Positions 32,050 through 42,447 of a DNA stretch of 64,000 nucleotides are shown here, one piece after another; within the stretch, counting starts at the first letter, position 1, and each line of letters begins with the position of its first letter. Source of the DNA: Ancistrus triradiatus (taxonomy: Eukaryota > Chordata > Actinopteri > Siluriformes > Loricariidae); contig JAJAGP010000434.1 in assembly GCA_025084515.1 (NCBI GenBank), positions 248,001 to 312,000 on the forward strand. The letters are read 5' to 3'. The notes under the pieces are model-generated. The model searched no databases. It saw nothing but the letters and a program-made list of their open reading frames with translations, and was not told the origin of the DNA. Position numbers and translations under genes: made by a program.

Positions 32050-33330
32050 TAAATGAGGCAATAGCTGTGTGATCATTGACTGTCAGCTTTAAAATCACAA
32101 ACGCAGTTACAGACAATGGTGTGGCACCAATGCCAAGATTATTTGTAGGTTATCTGAGAGGCAAGTAAAGACATTGTTTTTTTTAAGGTATGTACATAGC
32201 TATCAAATTGCATTTTAACAGCACTGAAGCTTTCTTCTCAGAATCCTATCCATTGTTGACCAGTTTTGGATTGCATTGCATGTTTGTGCTCTTTTTCCAA
32301 ACCCTGCTTGGTTGGATGAGTATCCTGTAACTCATGTTGGCTAGACCTTCTGGAACCCATGTTGTGTGCAGTCGAACACAGAGGAGCTTTGGCTTGGATG
32401 TTAAAAACTACTGAGACCAGTAAATTTATGGATGTGGGAAAGATGGTAAATTCCCAGGCTCAGCTGGGTTTCATGTGCCTGTTTGCCATTGCAGAGCTTG
32501 TTTGACTATGTGACTACATAGATGACTGAACCACATACCTACGACCTTTGCCTGGGGTCAGAGAATCCAGAGACAGAATCCAATCCAATCCGACTGGCTA
32601 AATAGAAAGCCTAGCAGTCTGTTAGTGCTTGTTCAACACCTCTGTTGACTTTTTCAGCTAGTATGTGAAGACCAGGAAGAAGTAGACGTGAGGGTTAAAG
32701 GCTAAAACTTCACTTTAACTTTGTCAACACAGCTTTTGTTGACAGCAGCCTGACAGAAAAGTGATTGTCGAATGAAAAGGTATGGAATGGAGGCAGAAGA
32801 GGAATTTATTTCTGGGAATTAAAAGGTTGAAGGCCCTGACAGCCGTTTGTGAGAAACTGAAAGGGCTAAACTTAGCAGCACCTTGTTCCACAGTTAGGCA
32901 TGCCTAGAACTTGTAGTGTTTTTGTTTCTCTCAGTTTAGTGTAGCGATGAACATGGCTGAACACAATTACATGGTTGTTTGTTTTTCGATTACACATTTA
33001 ATTCAAATTTAATAATGTTATATATTGTGTCAAATTAAATTCTTGTTAAAAGTGCAGATATTTTGTGGAAAGGCCAGAATGGCAAAGACTGATTTGTGGC
33101 ATTTGGCTTAGTTAACATTTCATTTGATACATGAAGCCAAAATAAGAGCAAGGATAATGTCCGGGAACAATTTTTGTAAAGATTAGCAATGGTCATTTTA
33201 ACAATTTAAGAAATGTTTTGTTAAATGCATAAAGCATTTTAAACTTGCCCATCTTGTGCTAGCAGTGCTCAAAAATGCCTTATTCATTTGCTTTGCTGCA
33301 CCTCCCCTAAAATAGCTCCGCCGCTGCCCC
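32050..33330. other. Intron sequence without recognised features
   Basis: No exon, RNA gene or repeat recognised. Confidence 0.4.
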
Positions 33331-33333
33331 CAC

Positions 33334-33361
33334 TGGTTCCCAAAGCCCACTTTGAGAACCA
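33334..33361. repeat. Short hairpin resembling back-to-back hAT ends
   Basis: TGGTTCCCAAAG (33334-33345) and CTTTGAGAACCA (33350-33361) are inverted repeats with one mismatch and a 4-base spacer. The arms look like termini of 'CAGTGGTTCCCAA'-type hAT elements, as if an element had collapsed to its ends. Confidence 0.55.
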
Positions 33362-33679
33362 TTGCACTAAGTAATGTTATTGGCAATAAAAACACATGCT
33401 AATCATTTATTGTAACATTTGCTTACAACTCTTGATGAGGCAGCAAATGATGATGATTGTCTCCACAAAAAACCTCCTGTAAATTCAGTTTTAATTTTCA
33501 GGATTGTTGAAGCTTGTTTTTAGTAACTGCTAGTGGTTTAAAACCTCAAATACTTGTGGATTCGTGTTGGTAAATCATAAGTGGAATTTGTCTGAAGACT
33601 TAATAGGGCTTTTTAAAGCTACGTTGAAAATATGTAAATGTGACCACTGTTATTAAAATAACGTTGTTGCATTAGGCGT

Positions 33680-33951
33680 TCATAAAGTGGGGGGGCATGG
33701 AACTATTGGAAGGGGGTGTTTCTTTCAAAATGTGTTAAATAGTAAAGAATGCTGTTACAATGTAAAAATGCGATACATTATATACAGTATAAACAGCTTT
33801 GTATGAATTACAATGTTTAAAATAAAATTCCAGGGGAGTTTGGAAGCCAAAGACGTGCGTTGGGGGAAAAAAAAAAGTGTGTTGGAGTGGGGGACTCTCA
33901 AAGTCCTTATCTATGTAAGGGGGCACTGTAGGAAAAGAAAAACAAACCACT
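33680..33951 (+). mobile_element. Non-autonomous hAT-like remnant, copy 2
   Basis: Shares with 7182 and 43553 the blocks 'GTAAAGAATGCTGTTACA', 'TTTGTATGAATTACAATGTT', 'GAGTTTGGAAGCCAAAG' and 'GGGGGCACTGTAGGAAAAG', and an end near 'AACAAACCACTGA'. No coding potential. Confidence 0.6.
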
Positions 33952-34118
33952 GAGATACATTATCATCAAAACAGATGATGTGTAAATGGCATGGGATCTG
34001 TAATAAGCCACTGATATTTTAATACTGTCCAGCTTTGTTTACCAATCAGGAAACCTCTCTGTAAGGAAGTGAGTAGCCGTATTCAAGCGTTGAGCGTATT
34101 CAATGGAGTTCATTTGGT

Positions 34119-34326
34119 TCATTTGGGACTGTGGTGGCCTAGTGGTTAAGGTACTGGACTCTGGACCAGAAGGTCCAGGGTTCAAATCCCACCCCTGCCA
34201 AGCTGCCACTGTTGGGTCCTTGAGCAAGACCCTTAACCCACAATTGCTTGGATTGTAAGACTGTACCAATTGTAAGTCACTCTGGATAAGGGCGTCTGCT
34301 AAATGCTGTAAATGTAAATGTCATTT
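34119..34326 (+). mobile_element. SINE-1, full-length
   Basis: The body is 34125-34320: head 'GGGACTGTGGTGGCCTAGTG', A box within 'GGCCTAGTGGTTAAGG', B box 'GGTTCAAATCCC', and tail 'GATAAGGGCGTCTGCTAAAT' ending TAAATGTAAATG. TCATTT flanks it on both sides (34119-34124, 34321-34326) as a short target duplication. Close to the copies at 35660 and 46398, so the family was recently active. It is not a functional tRNA gene: the anticodon arm is not preserved and the unit continues into a SINE body. Confidence 0.92.
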
Positions 34327-34450
34327 AAAGTTCCAAAGTTTTCAGCCTTTGTGTATTGTGGTTGCAGGCATTTGGTCTTACCAAACAGTTGTACACATGC
34401 TGTTAATTATACAAATTAAATCTGTGCAGGCAATGCTATGTTTCTGGAAC

Positions 34451-34460
34451 TGTGTGTGTA

Positions 34461-34512
<52 letters not shown>

Positions 34513-34530
34513 CGAGAGAGAGAGAGAAAG
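34451..34530. repeat. (TG)n-(GA)n compound microsatellite
   Basis: A TG run passes into about 60 bases of GA repeats with a few C interruptions. Confidence 0.93.
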
Positions 34531-35657
34531 ACCTGTTTCATTACATTTAACTGCGTAGCTACCTAAAATGTTCTTTCCATTTTTCTCTGTAAGTGAATGT
34601 ATGTGATATGATGGGCTTTTGGAACAAGGTTCAATTACAGAAAACATTATGGAATTGGATGGTAGCAGTTGGAACACAAATTCAAGATAGCTTTCAGAAG
34701 GACTTCTGAGCACATTTCTGCACAAACTTCTGGTATTTACTGCTGTAATGATCATATTTTATTTTACCCAATGTAAATGATGCATTTGAAGAGCATAAAG
34801 CCTGTAGTAATGCCTTTACTCTAGTGCGCCATATAGAGCAAAGCTGCCTTAAAATGCAGTCAGGCCTGGCAGTGGCTTGTGAATGATAAACTGGCCTTTC
34901 CCTCTCATTAGTTTTATGGAGTATCAACTCTGTCTCTCTAGGGCAGAGCCTTTCCATTGCTATTTCTCTGCTAGTTCTCATCTTTCACCATTTTGGAGAA
35001 AGGAGAAAATGGCATTAAAACCAACATGTTCCAGCAAGATGTATGAAATACTGTTTCTGCTTCTTCTGTGCCTTTGTTTTATACCAAGGCTGGAACAATT
35101 TGAAAACTTAATGATATGATAGCAGTACAGCCAACAATTATGGTTTTGGTCTGCCATATCTGCTTACAGCTTGACATAAAAAATAGATTACATGAAATGT
35201 AAGCAGCAGTACAGATAGTTAATTATTTCATTACATTTTTCTTTAGCAGAATAGCTAGGTTTCTCAAATCCTACTAGCTGTTCAATTATATTAATAGTAA
35301 TCATATAGCTACTTAACAATTATGGATAAATCAGTAAAATACAATTAATGGATCTGCAGAGCAGAGTGTTTCTAGACTACTTCTTGTACTGTTGCACACA
35401 CATAATTTAGAGAGGCACAGCTATACCCCTCTGTTTGCCAATCAGCCATAGGGGCACAACTATGCATAAAAAAGTGGATGTTACCCTGCCATGGAGGAGA
35501 AATGAAGAACAAATGAACAAAAAGATTTTGTTTAATTGCATTCACTTTGGAATGCCTGTAGTGGTCTAAAATGGACTTTTGGTATGTTATATGGTTATAA
35601 GTGGCTAGTCAAAGCATATAGCTATGAGCTTGCCTGCAGTGTGGCTGAATTTCTTTT
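34531..35657. other. Intron sequence without recognised features
   Basis: No exon or repeat recognised. Confidence 0.4.
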
Positions 35658-35659
35658 AA

Positions 35660-35852
35660 ACATTTACAGCATTTAGCAGACGCCCTTATCTAGAGCGACT
35701 TACAACTTATACATTCTTACAATCCAAGCAATTGTGGGTTAAGGGCCTTGCTCAAGGACCCAACAGTGGCAGTTCTGGCAGAGGTGGGATTTGAACCCTG
35801 GACCTTCTGGTCCATAGTCCAGTACCTTAACCGCTAGGCCACCACAGTCCCA
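35660..35852 (-). mobile_element. SINE-1, full-length
   Basis: Minus-strand SINE-1 complete from head (GGGACTGTGGTGGCCTAGCG near 35852) to tail (AAATGCTGTAAATG near 35660). Boxes A and B are intact. Flanks AACATTT on both sides may be the target duplication. Confidence 0.92.
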
Positions 35853-35950
35853 CAACATTTGCAAATGTCTATTCATCCATGTGAAAAACAAAAAGAAACT
35901 GGCTTTGTCTAAAGGTGTTAGCTGCTTATGGCTTTTGGAAAGATACTGGG

Positions 35951-35970
35951 GCATTATGGGAAATGTAGTC
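35951..35970 (-). promoter_or_regulatory. ZNF143/STAF-like motif
   Basis: On the minus strand this reads GACTACATTTCCCATAATGC, very close to the known ZNF143 site ACTACAATTCCCATAATGC. It lies about 6.6 kb into the intron with no CpG island around it. It could be a regulatory site or part of an old repeat. Confidence 0.4.
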
Positions 35971-36168
35971 CCTGTAGTGAATGTGCGGGGCATATCCTGT
36001 AATGCTGCTCAGCAGTCCAGGAAAAACTTCTTATTGCTATAACTTAGTGGAGCATAGCAACATGTAACTGTGGCATGTGTGCCAGTAATGTGGGTCTGAT
36101 AATGTTTTTTTTGTGGCTATGTTTATTTTTTACACATGTAATGTGTATTTCAAACTTGCTGCACATTA

Positions 36169-36739
36169 CTGTATTTTTCGGACCATAAGGCGCACTTAAA
36201 ATCCTTTAATTTTCTCAAAAATCGACAGTGCGCCTTAAAATGCGGTGCGTCTAATGTATGAATTAATTCTGGTTGAGCTTTCTGACCTACAACCGATTGT
36301 AGATGGTACACGGCGCTCATAAATCTGTCAAAATGTTTTAGCACGGCCTTGGTAAGTTACGAAGCTTACGGCCACCGTAGTGCGCAGCATCGCGGAGTAA
36401 TACGGTATGTGCTTCAGCATTAGGGTACGTGCATTCATTCATTCATTTTCGAAGCGGATTTCAAACTCAGCGCTATCGGTCACGCAGTACAACATGGTCA
36501 TAGAGCAGCTGTGAGAGAATTCAACATTAACGAATCAATGGTACGGAAGTGGAGGAAGCAAGAAGACGCCCTGCGCCAGGTAAAGACCAAACTGAGCTTC
36601 TGACGGAACTTAAGAGTTTTGTTTCATTTAATGCGCCTTATAACCCGGTGCGCTTTATGTATGAAAATATACCCGTTAGCAGCCGATCGTTGATATTGTG
36701 TCTTATAATCCGGTGCGCTTTATAGTTCGGAAAATACGG
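36169..36739 (+). mobile_element. Pogo/Tigger-like element
   Basis: TA-flanked (36167-36168, 36740-36741). The left end CTGTATTTTTCGGACCATAA then 'GGCGCAC' is mirrored by the right end (minus strand) CCGTATTTTCCGAACTATAA then 'AGCGCAC'. Further inner copies 'GCGCCTTATAACCCGGTGCG' and 'CTTATAATCCGGTGCGC' lie near 36640 and 36700. The interior holds a piece of transposase. Confidence 0.85.
36451..36603 (+). pseudogene. Pogo-type transposase fragment: helix-turn-helix
   Basis: An open frame gives 'EADFKLSAIGHAVQHGHRAA' followed by 'VREFNINESMVRKWRKQED' and then 'ALRQVKTKLSF' before TGA at 36601. The 'AVREFNINESMVRKWRKQ' stretch is the recognition part of the psq/CENP-B-like N-terminal helix-turn-helix of pogo-family transposases. 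The second HTH and the DDE domain have been deleted: terminal sequence resumes within 20 bases of the stop. This is a relic, not a gene. Confidence 0.75.
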
Positions 36740-36742
36740 TAC

Positions 36743-37600
36743 ATGTCAAATTGAATAAGTGAATTAAAGTATGTAATTAACCTGTAAACAGCATTGAGGT
36801 CTGTCTTGGTTTAGCATGTTCAGTATCTCTTTCTTTTTTCTCTATATGCTTTGTATGTGCAGGTTCTTTATCGGTTCCTTTATCAATAATACCTTCTGCA
36901 GTGTTGAAAACAACATGATTACGTTTAACATAAAAAAAACAAAAATAATAAATACATTTGCATGTATCGCCACTTGGTGCATCATCATTTACGCACATAT
37001 ACACCCACACAGAGTATGGATATGCAGCTGGTATAACAAAATCGTTTGTATCAGCTCCATAGTAAACTTTCCAGTGTTGGTCTTCTCTGTTGCTTATGGT
37101 GCATAAACCAGATTTTACATCACCAACTGTTATGCTCCCATCTGCTGCTTGAGTCACGTTTGTTTAGCTACAGCTGGTTTTAAACATTTTTCAGTTGACA
37201 GCATCATCCCAATGGGTGTGTGCACATGTGAATGGATTAGTTTAATGGTTATTGACTGCGTTTAACTTTTTGCAGACTATTGCCAGCTTTATTAGGCTTC
37301 ACTGTGGAAGCTTCTGTCCCCACTTAACATGTGAACAGAAAATGCATTATGGTTGTATTCGAAATGTGTTCACATGTTGACCAATCAGTTGATACTGTGA
37401 GTAGGACATTTGGACCAGACTTACATAAGTGTTTGCTGAGGTGTATTAAAATTGGTCAGAAAAAAAGCGTTTGATTCTTGGTATTTTTACACTTGCTGTG
37501 AACCCCCATTTTTGGCTAGGACATTGTTTGTATTAAGGTTGTTGTACACTCTTACTCCAATATCTTATTGTAACTCATTTTAGAAAATGAGTCAGTCAGT
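36743..37600. other. Intron sequence without recognised features
   Basis: A 126-codon minus frame (36777-37157) has no recognisable domain or splice context and is left out. Confidence 0.35.
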
Positions 37601-37607
37601 AAACATT

Positions 37608-38568
37608 GGCATACATTGGGCGGTGTACCGGTTAAACCAGTACACCAGTGTTAATTTCCCATTCGGTATGCATGTTTCATATACCTCCATACCAGTGCAT
37701 AGCAGAAACACAGCTCTAACAAATAGGCAGCAAATTATATAATATTTTTTGCCACTATGAGTGCTGCTGAGTAGAACTACATGAACCAACAGCATGCTGG
37801 GTAAAGCTTGCTAGCCAAGTAGCATAAGATACACCACAGGCTAGAAAGAGTCTGTTAACAGGTGGGAAAGGCTCCGTCAGATTAAAGAACAGAACACAGA
37901 ACTGGATTATAAAGAGAGATCTGGAGATACAAAAGATGAACCACATTATGAACGCAGTAACTCTGGAGACTGATTCAGAGTCATGATTAACCCACTGAAC
38001 TCGGGGTATCTTACCAGAGTGAAAATACTTCACCCAAAAAATCGACACCTCTCTCTTTTAAGCTCTGTTTTGAAGACGTTGCAGATTGCACAATAGAATC
38101 TGTTTACATTCGGCAACTGTTTCATGCATTCTGATTTATGTAATTTTGTGGGGTGAAGTAAACCTTATAGCAATTAAAACCTTCATTATTTACATATATA
38201 AAACGAATTCGGCCGGTTTTAGCGTGATCGACTTCAGCCGGTCTCATATAACCGATTCTGTGCCGGTCAAAGACATGAACAGCACAGTGCTTTTACTAAT
38301 TTTAATTCATAATTCAGTGTCTCAGGCACTTGATGGTTTGTTTAAGAGATATGTTTAAGGGTTTGTATGCTGACATGATGATAAGGAAGGGTTTTAGATT
38401 TCGGCTGTATTTTGAGCGGCTGTGTTTTGAGCTAGTCAACTAGATACGCTCCTTAAGTTCCCCATTCCTGATGATGGGCTAGGGACGCTATGAAGGAGTT
38501 AGATTCATTTAGAACACAACCATGTCTCCGGCATTGAAACGTTTGCAGCGTGCTGTTTGGATTACATA
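37608..38568 (-). mobile_element. hAT-1 non-autonomous element, inverted copy
   Basis: Reverse-complement copy of the hAT-1 element at 45255-46233. Shared blocks include 'GGTATGCATG..TCATATACCT', 'AGAAAGAGTCTGTTAACAG', 'AGAACAGAACACAGAACTGG', 'AACGCAGTAACTCTGGAGAC', 'GATTGCACAATAGAATCTGT', 'ACCGATTCTGTGCCGGTCAA' and 'GAACACAACCATGTCTCCG'. The terminus at 37610 is decayed ('TTGGGCGGTGTACCGG'). Tc1-C entered near its far end, and some residual hAT sequence may follow at 40150-40225. Confidence 0.8.
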
Positions 38569-40147
38569 CTGGTCCTTCTCAAAAAATTAGCATATTGTGA
38601 TAAAGTTAATTATTTTCCGTAATGTAATGATAAAAATTTAACTTTCATATATTTTAGATTCATTGCACACCAACTGAAATATTTCAAGTCTTTTATTGTT
38701 TTAATACTGATGATTTTGGGCATACAGCTCATGAAAACAAATTAGCATATCATGAAAAGGTTTCTCTAAACGAGCTATTAACCTAATTATCTGAATCAAC
38801 GAATTAACTCTAAACACCTGCAAAAGATTCCTGAGGCTTTTGAAAACTCCCAGCCTGATTCATTACTCAAAACCGCAATCATGGGTAAGACTGCCGACCT
38901 GACTGCTGTCCAGAAGGCCATCATTGACACCCTCAAGCAAGAGGGTAAGACACAGAAAGAAATGTCTGAACGAATAGGCTGTTCCCAGAGTGCTGTGTCA
39001 AGGCACCTCAGTGGGAAGTCTGTGGGAAGGAAAAAGTGTGGCAGAAAACGCTGCACAAACGAGAAGAGGTGACCGGACCCTGAGAAGGATTGTGGAGAAG
39101 AGCCGATTCCAGACCTTGGGGGACCTGCGGAAGCAGTGGACTGAGTCTGGAGTAGAAACATCCAGTGCCACCATGCACAGGCGTGTGCAGGAAATGGGCT
39201 ACAGGTGCTGCATTCCCCAGGTCAAGCCACTTTTGAACCAGAAACAGTGGCAGAAGCGCCTGACCTGGGCTACAGAGAAGCAGCACTGGACTGTTGCTCA
39301 GTGGTCCAAAGTACTTTTTTCGGATGAAAGCAAATTTTGCATGTCATTCGAAAATCAAGGTGCCAGAGTCTGGAGGAAGACTGGGGAGAAGGAAATGCCA
39401 AAATGTCTGAAGTCCAGTGTCAAGTACCCACAGTCAGTGATGTTCTGGGGTGCCATGTCAGCTGCTGTGTTGGTCCACTATGTTTTATCAAAGGCAGGGT
39501 CAATGCATCTAGCTATCAGGAGATTTTGGAGCACTTCTGCTGAAGAGCTTTATGGAGATGAAGAGTTCATTTTTCAGCACGACCTGGCACCTGCTCACAG
39601 TTCCAAAACCACTGGTAAATGGTTTACTGACCATGGTATTACTGTGCTCAATTGGCCTGCCAACTCTCCTGACCTGAACCCGATAGAGAATCTGTGGGAT
39701 ATTGTGAAGAGAAAGTTGAGACGCGCAAGACCCAACACTCTGGATGAGCTTAAGGCCGCTATCAAAGCATCCTGGTCCTCCATAACACCTCAGCAGTGCC
39801 ACAGGCTGATTGCCTCCATGCCACGCCGCATTGAAGCAGTCATTTCTGCAAAAGGATTCCTGACCAAGTATTGAGTGCATAAACATAAACATAATAATCT
39901 GAAGGTTGACTTTTTTTGTATTAAAAACACTTTTCTTTTATTGGTCGGATGAAATATGCTAATTTTGTGAGAATTTTGGGTTTTCATGAGCTGTATGCCA
40001 AAATCACAGTTATTAAAACATAAAAGACTTGAAAATATTTCATTGGTGGGCAACGAATCTAAATATCTGAAAGGTTTAATTTTAATCATTACATTACGGA
40101 AAATAATTAACTTTATCAACAATATGCTAATTTTTTGAGAAGGACCA
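38569..40147 (+). mobile_element. Tc1-C element, youngest-looking Tc1 copy
   Basis: Starts CTGGTCCTTCTCAAAAAATT after a TA at 38567-38568 and ends with the inverse 'AATTTTTTGAGAAGGACC' near 40145. Subterminal repeats ('CATATTGTGATAAAGTTAAT' and 'TTTATCAACAATATGCTAAT') are well preserved, as is most of the transposase. The right TA is obscured by 'AACCAG'. Confidence 0.9.
38881..39874 (+). pseudogene. Tc1-C transposase, nearly complete DD34E
   Basis: The N-terminal DNA-binding domain opens at ATG 38881 ('MGKTADLTAVQKAIIDTL', 'ERIGCSQSAVSRHLSGKS') but its frame ends at a stop at 39070. The rest continues in the next frame to TGA at 39872, so one base appears added near 39055 ('GCACAAACGAG'). 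All three catalytic residues are present: Asp in 'LFSDESKF' (39323-39325), Asp in 'FQHDLAPAHS' (39581-39583) and Glu in 'SPDLNPIENLW' (39686-39688), with 34 residues between the last two. Between about 39465 and 39537 the protein is out of frame; the neighbouring frame there reads 'VGPLCFIKGRVNASSYQEIL', the usual sequence. A one-base loss and a later multi-base loss thus cancel. Not active as it stands. Confidence 0.9.
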
Positions 40148-40149
40148 AC

Positions 40150-40342
40150 CAGCGAAAATAAGCAAACAATGGAATACGTATTTAAATAGATTGTTTAAAA
40201 ACCGTATCACCCCCTGCAATATTCTGAAAGTCAAAGAGGCTAAGCTAGCAACAGTGCTAGCCAGGCACAAGCCAACAGCCTCTGCTGACTTGTTAACGAA
40301 GCAATTCTGTGAATAATAAACAAAATACGCACACAGATTTCA
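40150..40342. other. Short spacer, possible residual hAT-1 end
   Basis: 'AAAAACCGTATCACC' weakly resembles the hAT-1 subterminal 'AAAATACCGTGATA'. Nothing else recognised. Confidence 0.3.
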
Positions 40343-40784
40343 TACAGTGGTGCTTGAAAATTTGTGTGCCCTTTAAATTTTATATATTTCTCCATAACTA
40401 TGACCTAAAGTAGATCAAGAGAACCCAGTTAAACAAGAGACAAAACTATTATAACTTGGTCATTTATTTATTGAGGATAATGATCCAATAATAACATATT
40501 AGTGAGTGGCCAAAGTAAATGTGAAAAACCTTTGCTTTCATTATCTGGTGTGCCCCCCCCTGTGCAGCAATAAAACTGCAGCTACGTTTTCCTGTAACTG
40601 TTTTGAATTCAGTTCCCTGCACACCGGTTGGAGGAATTTTGTCCCATTTCCCCTTACAGAACAGCTTCAGCTCTGGGAATGTTGGGGTTCTCACATTAAC
40701 TGCTCACTGCAGTCCTTCCACAGCATTTTGATTGGATTAAGGTCAGGACTTTGACTTGGCATTCCAAAACATTAACCTTTTATT

Positions 40785-41260
40785 TTCGTCTTTATACACA
40801 GTTAGTTCCGACCTCGCTTGTGAGAGACGTCTTCCGTCTTCCTGGCCTTTACATTATTGACCATAACGGCACTGTGAACCGGGCCCTCATAATATTATCC
40901 GCGGCAACATCACGTAACCTGGCAATGACGCCCGCCATAAAAAGCAGTCAAGTTATACTGATAAAAACACTCGAAAATGGCAGTTATTACTGGTTGAGAA
41001 AATCTATTGGTTTTGAAAACGTAATGAGATTTTGGAAGATGAAGCTATAATGACAACCTGAGCCCAAGGTTTATCACCTTTAGATTTTGAATCGCTGGGA
41101 AAAGCTAAACGAAGTCCCCATCCTTTTGAATGAATCGTCTCCCACCCTCGCTCCCTGAATTGGTATCATTCCAGCTCACTGAAGAGCAACTCTTCCGCTT
41201 CCTCGCGTCGGGCCTAACCAACACCTCTTTCCTGTAATATATCACATAATGCACACCTCT
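40785..41260 (+). repeat. Dispersed repeat of unknown class, copy 2, nested in Tc1-A
   Basis: Same family as 945-1230 (shared 'CATAACGGCACT', 'AAAGCAGTCAAGTTATACTG', 'AAGGTTTATCACCTTTAG', 'ACTGAAGAGCAACTC'). Tc1-A sequence breaks after 'CCAAAACATTAACC' and resumes at 'TTATTAACCATTCTTGG', so the repeat moved as a unit. Endpoints are approximate and no terminal inverted repeats are seen. Confidence 0.6.
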
Positions 41261-42080
41261 ATGCCTTGTTGCTTTATTAACCATTCTTGGTAAACGGCTT
41301 GTGTGCTTAGGGAGCGTTGTCTTGCTGCATGACCCACACCTCTCTTGAGATTCCAGTTTCATGGACAGATGTCCTGACATTTCCTTTTGATTCTCTATAT
41401 AATTCATAACTCATTGGGTTGCCCATCATGATGGCAAGCCGCCCTGGCCCAGATCAGCAAAACAGGCCAAACCATGATTTTACTACCACTAAAACCAACC
41501 ACCATTTTCAAACAATGGGATAGGGGTTCTTAATTGCTGGATGCAGGGTTTCCTTTCTCTTCTCCAACATAACGATTTTCTTTAATCCTAAAGTTCTATT
41601 TTGGGTCTCATCCGTCCTCAAAACATTCTTCCAATGGCCTTCTGGCTGTTCACGTTGATCTTTAGCAACTGCAGATGAGCAGCAATGTTTCTTTCTTTTT
41701 TGTAGAGAGTGGCTTTATCTTGCAACCTGCCATGCTCCATTTGTTGTTCAGTGTTTTCTTCTGATGGTGGACTCATGAACCTTAACATTAGCCAATGTGA
41801 GAGAGGCCTTCAGTTTGGCTTAGAAGTTACCCGGGCATCCTGTGTGACCTATCGCCCACTATTACACACCGTGCACTTGGAGTGATCCTTGTTGGGTCGA
41901 CAACTCTGGAGAGGGTAACAAATGGTCCTTGAATTTCTTCCCTTTTGTACACACAACAGTCTTTCTGACTGTGATTGGTGGCAGTCCAACCTTTAGAGAA
42001 GGTGCTTGTAACCTTTTTCCAGCCTATAGCAGGAAAACTCTTTTTCTGAGGTCCTCAGAAATCTCCTTTGTTCGTGCCAT
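41261..42080 (-). pseudogene. Tc1-A transposase pseudogene
   Basis: The start codon is at 42078-42080 on the minus strand ('TTCGTGCCAT' on plus, as MARTKE...). Nucleotide blocks for the DNA-binding domain, 'CTTTTTGTAGAGAGTGGCTT' (about 41696), 'GGTCTCATCCGTCC' (first-Asp region, about 41603) and 'TTGTCTTGCTGCATGACCCA' (second-Asp region, about 41318) are all present. Many small insertions and deletions destroy the frame, and the inserted repeat removes the C-terminal coding part from its context. Confidence 0.82.
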
Positions 42081-42447
42081 GATACACTTCCACAAACGTG
42101 TTGTGAAGAGTAGACATTGATAGATCCCTGTTCTTTAAATAAAACAGGGTGCCCACTCACACCTGATTGTCATCCCACTGACTGAAAACACCTGACTCTA
42201 ATGTCACCTTCAAATTAACTGCTAATCCTAGAGGTTCACATACTTTTGCCACTCACTAATATGTAATATTGGATCATTTTCCTCAATAAATAAATGACCA
42301 AATATAATATGTTTGTCTCATTTGTTTAACCGGGTTCTCTTTATCTACTTTTAGGACTTGTGTGAAAATCTGATGATGTTTTAGGTCATACTTATGCAGA
42401 AATATAGAAAATTCTAAAGGGTTCACAAACTTTCAAGCACCACTCTA

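Larger units (their letters stand above)
40345..42445 (-). mobile_element. Tc1-A element enlarged by an insertion
   Basis: Left end CAGTGGTGCTTGAAAATTTG after TA (40343-40344); right end CTTTCAAGCACCACTC before TA (42446-42447). At 2,101 bp it is about 0.5 kb longer than an intact relative, because an unrelated repeat lies at about 40785-41260. Terminal repeats are long and clear. Confidence 0.88.

Noticed and set aside
34378..34755. 125-codon minus frame with Ser-Leu runs
   Set aside because: Its length comes from the (GA)n tract at 34468; low complexity only.
36777..37157. 126-codon minus-strand frame
   Set aside because: No domain, no conservation evidence and opposite to the only supported gene; treated as chance.
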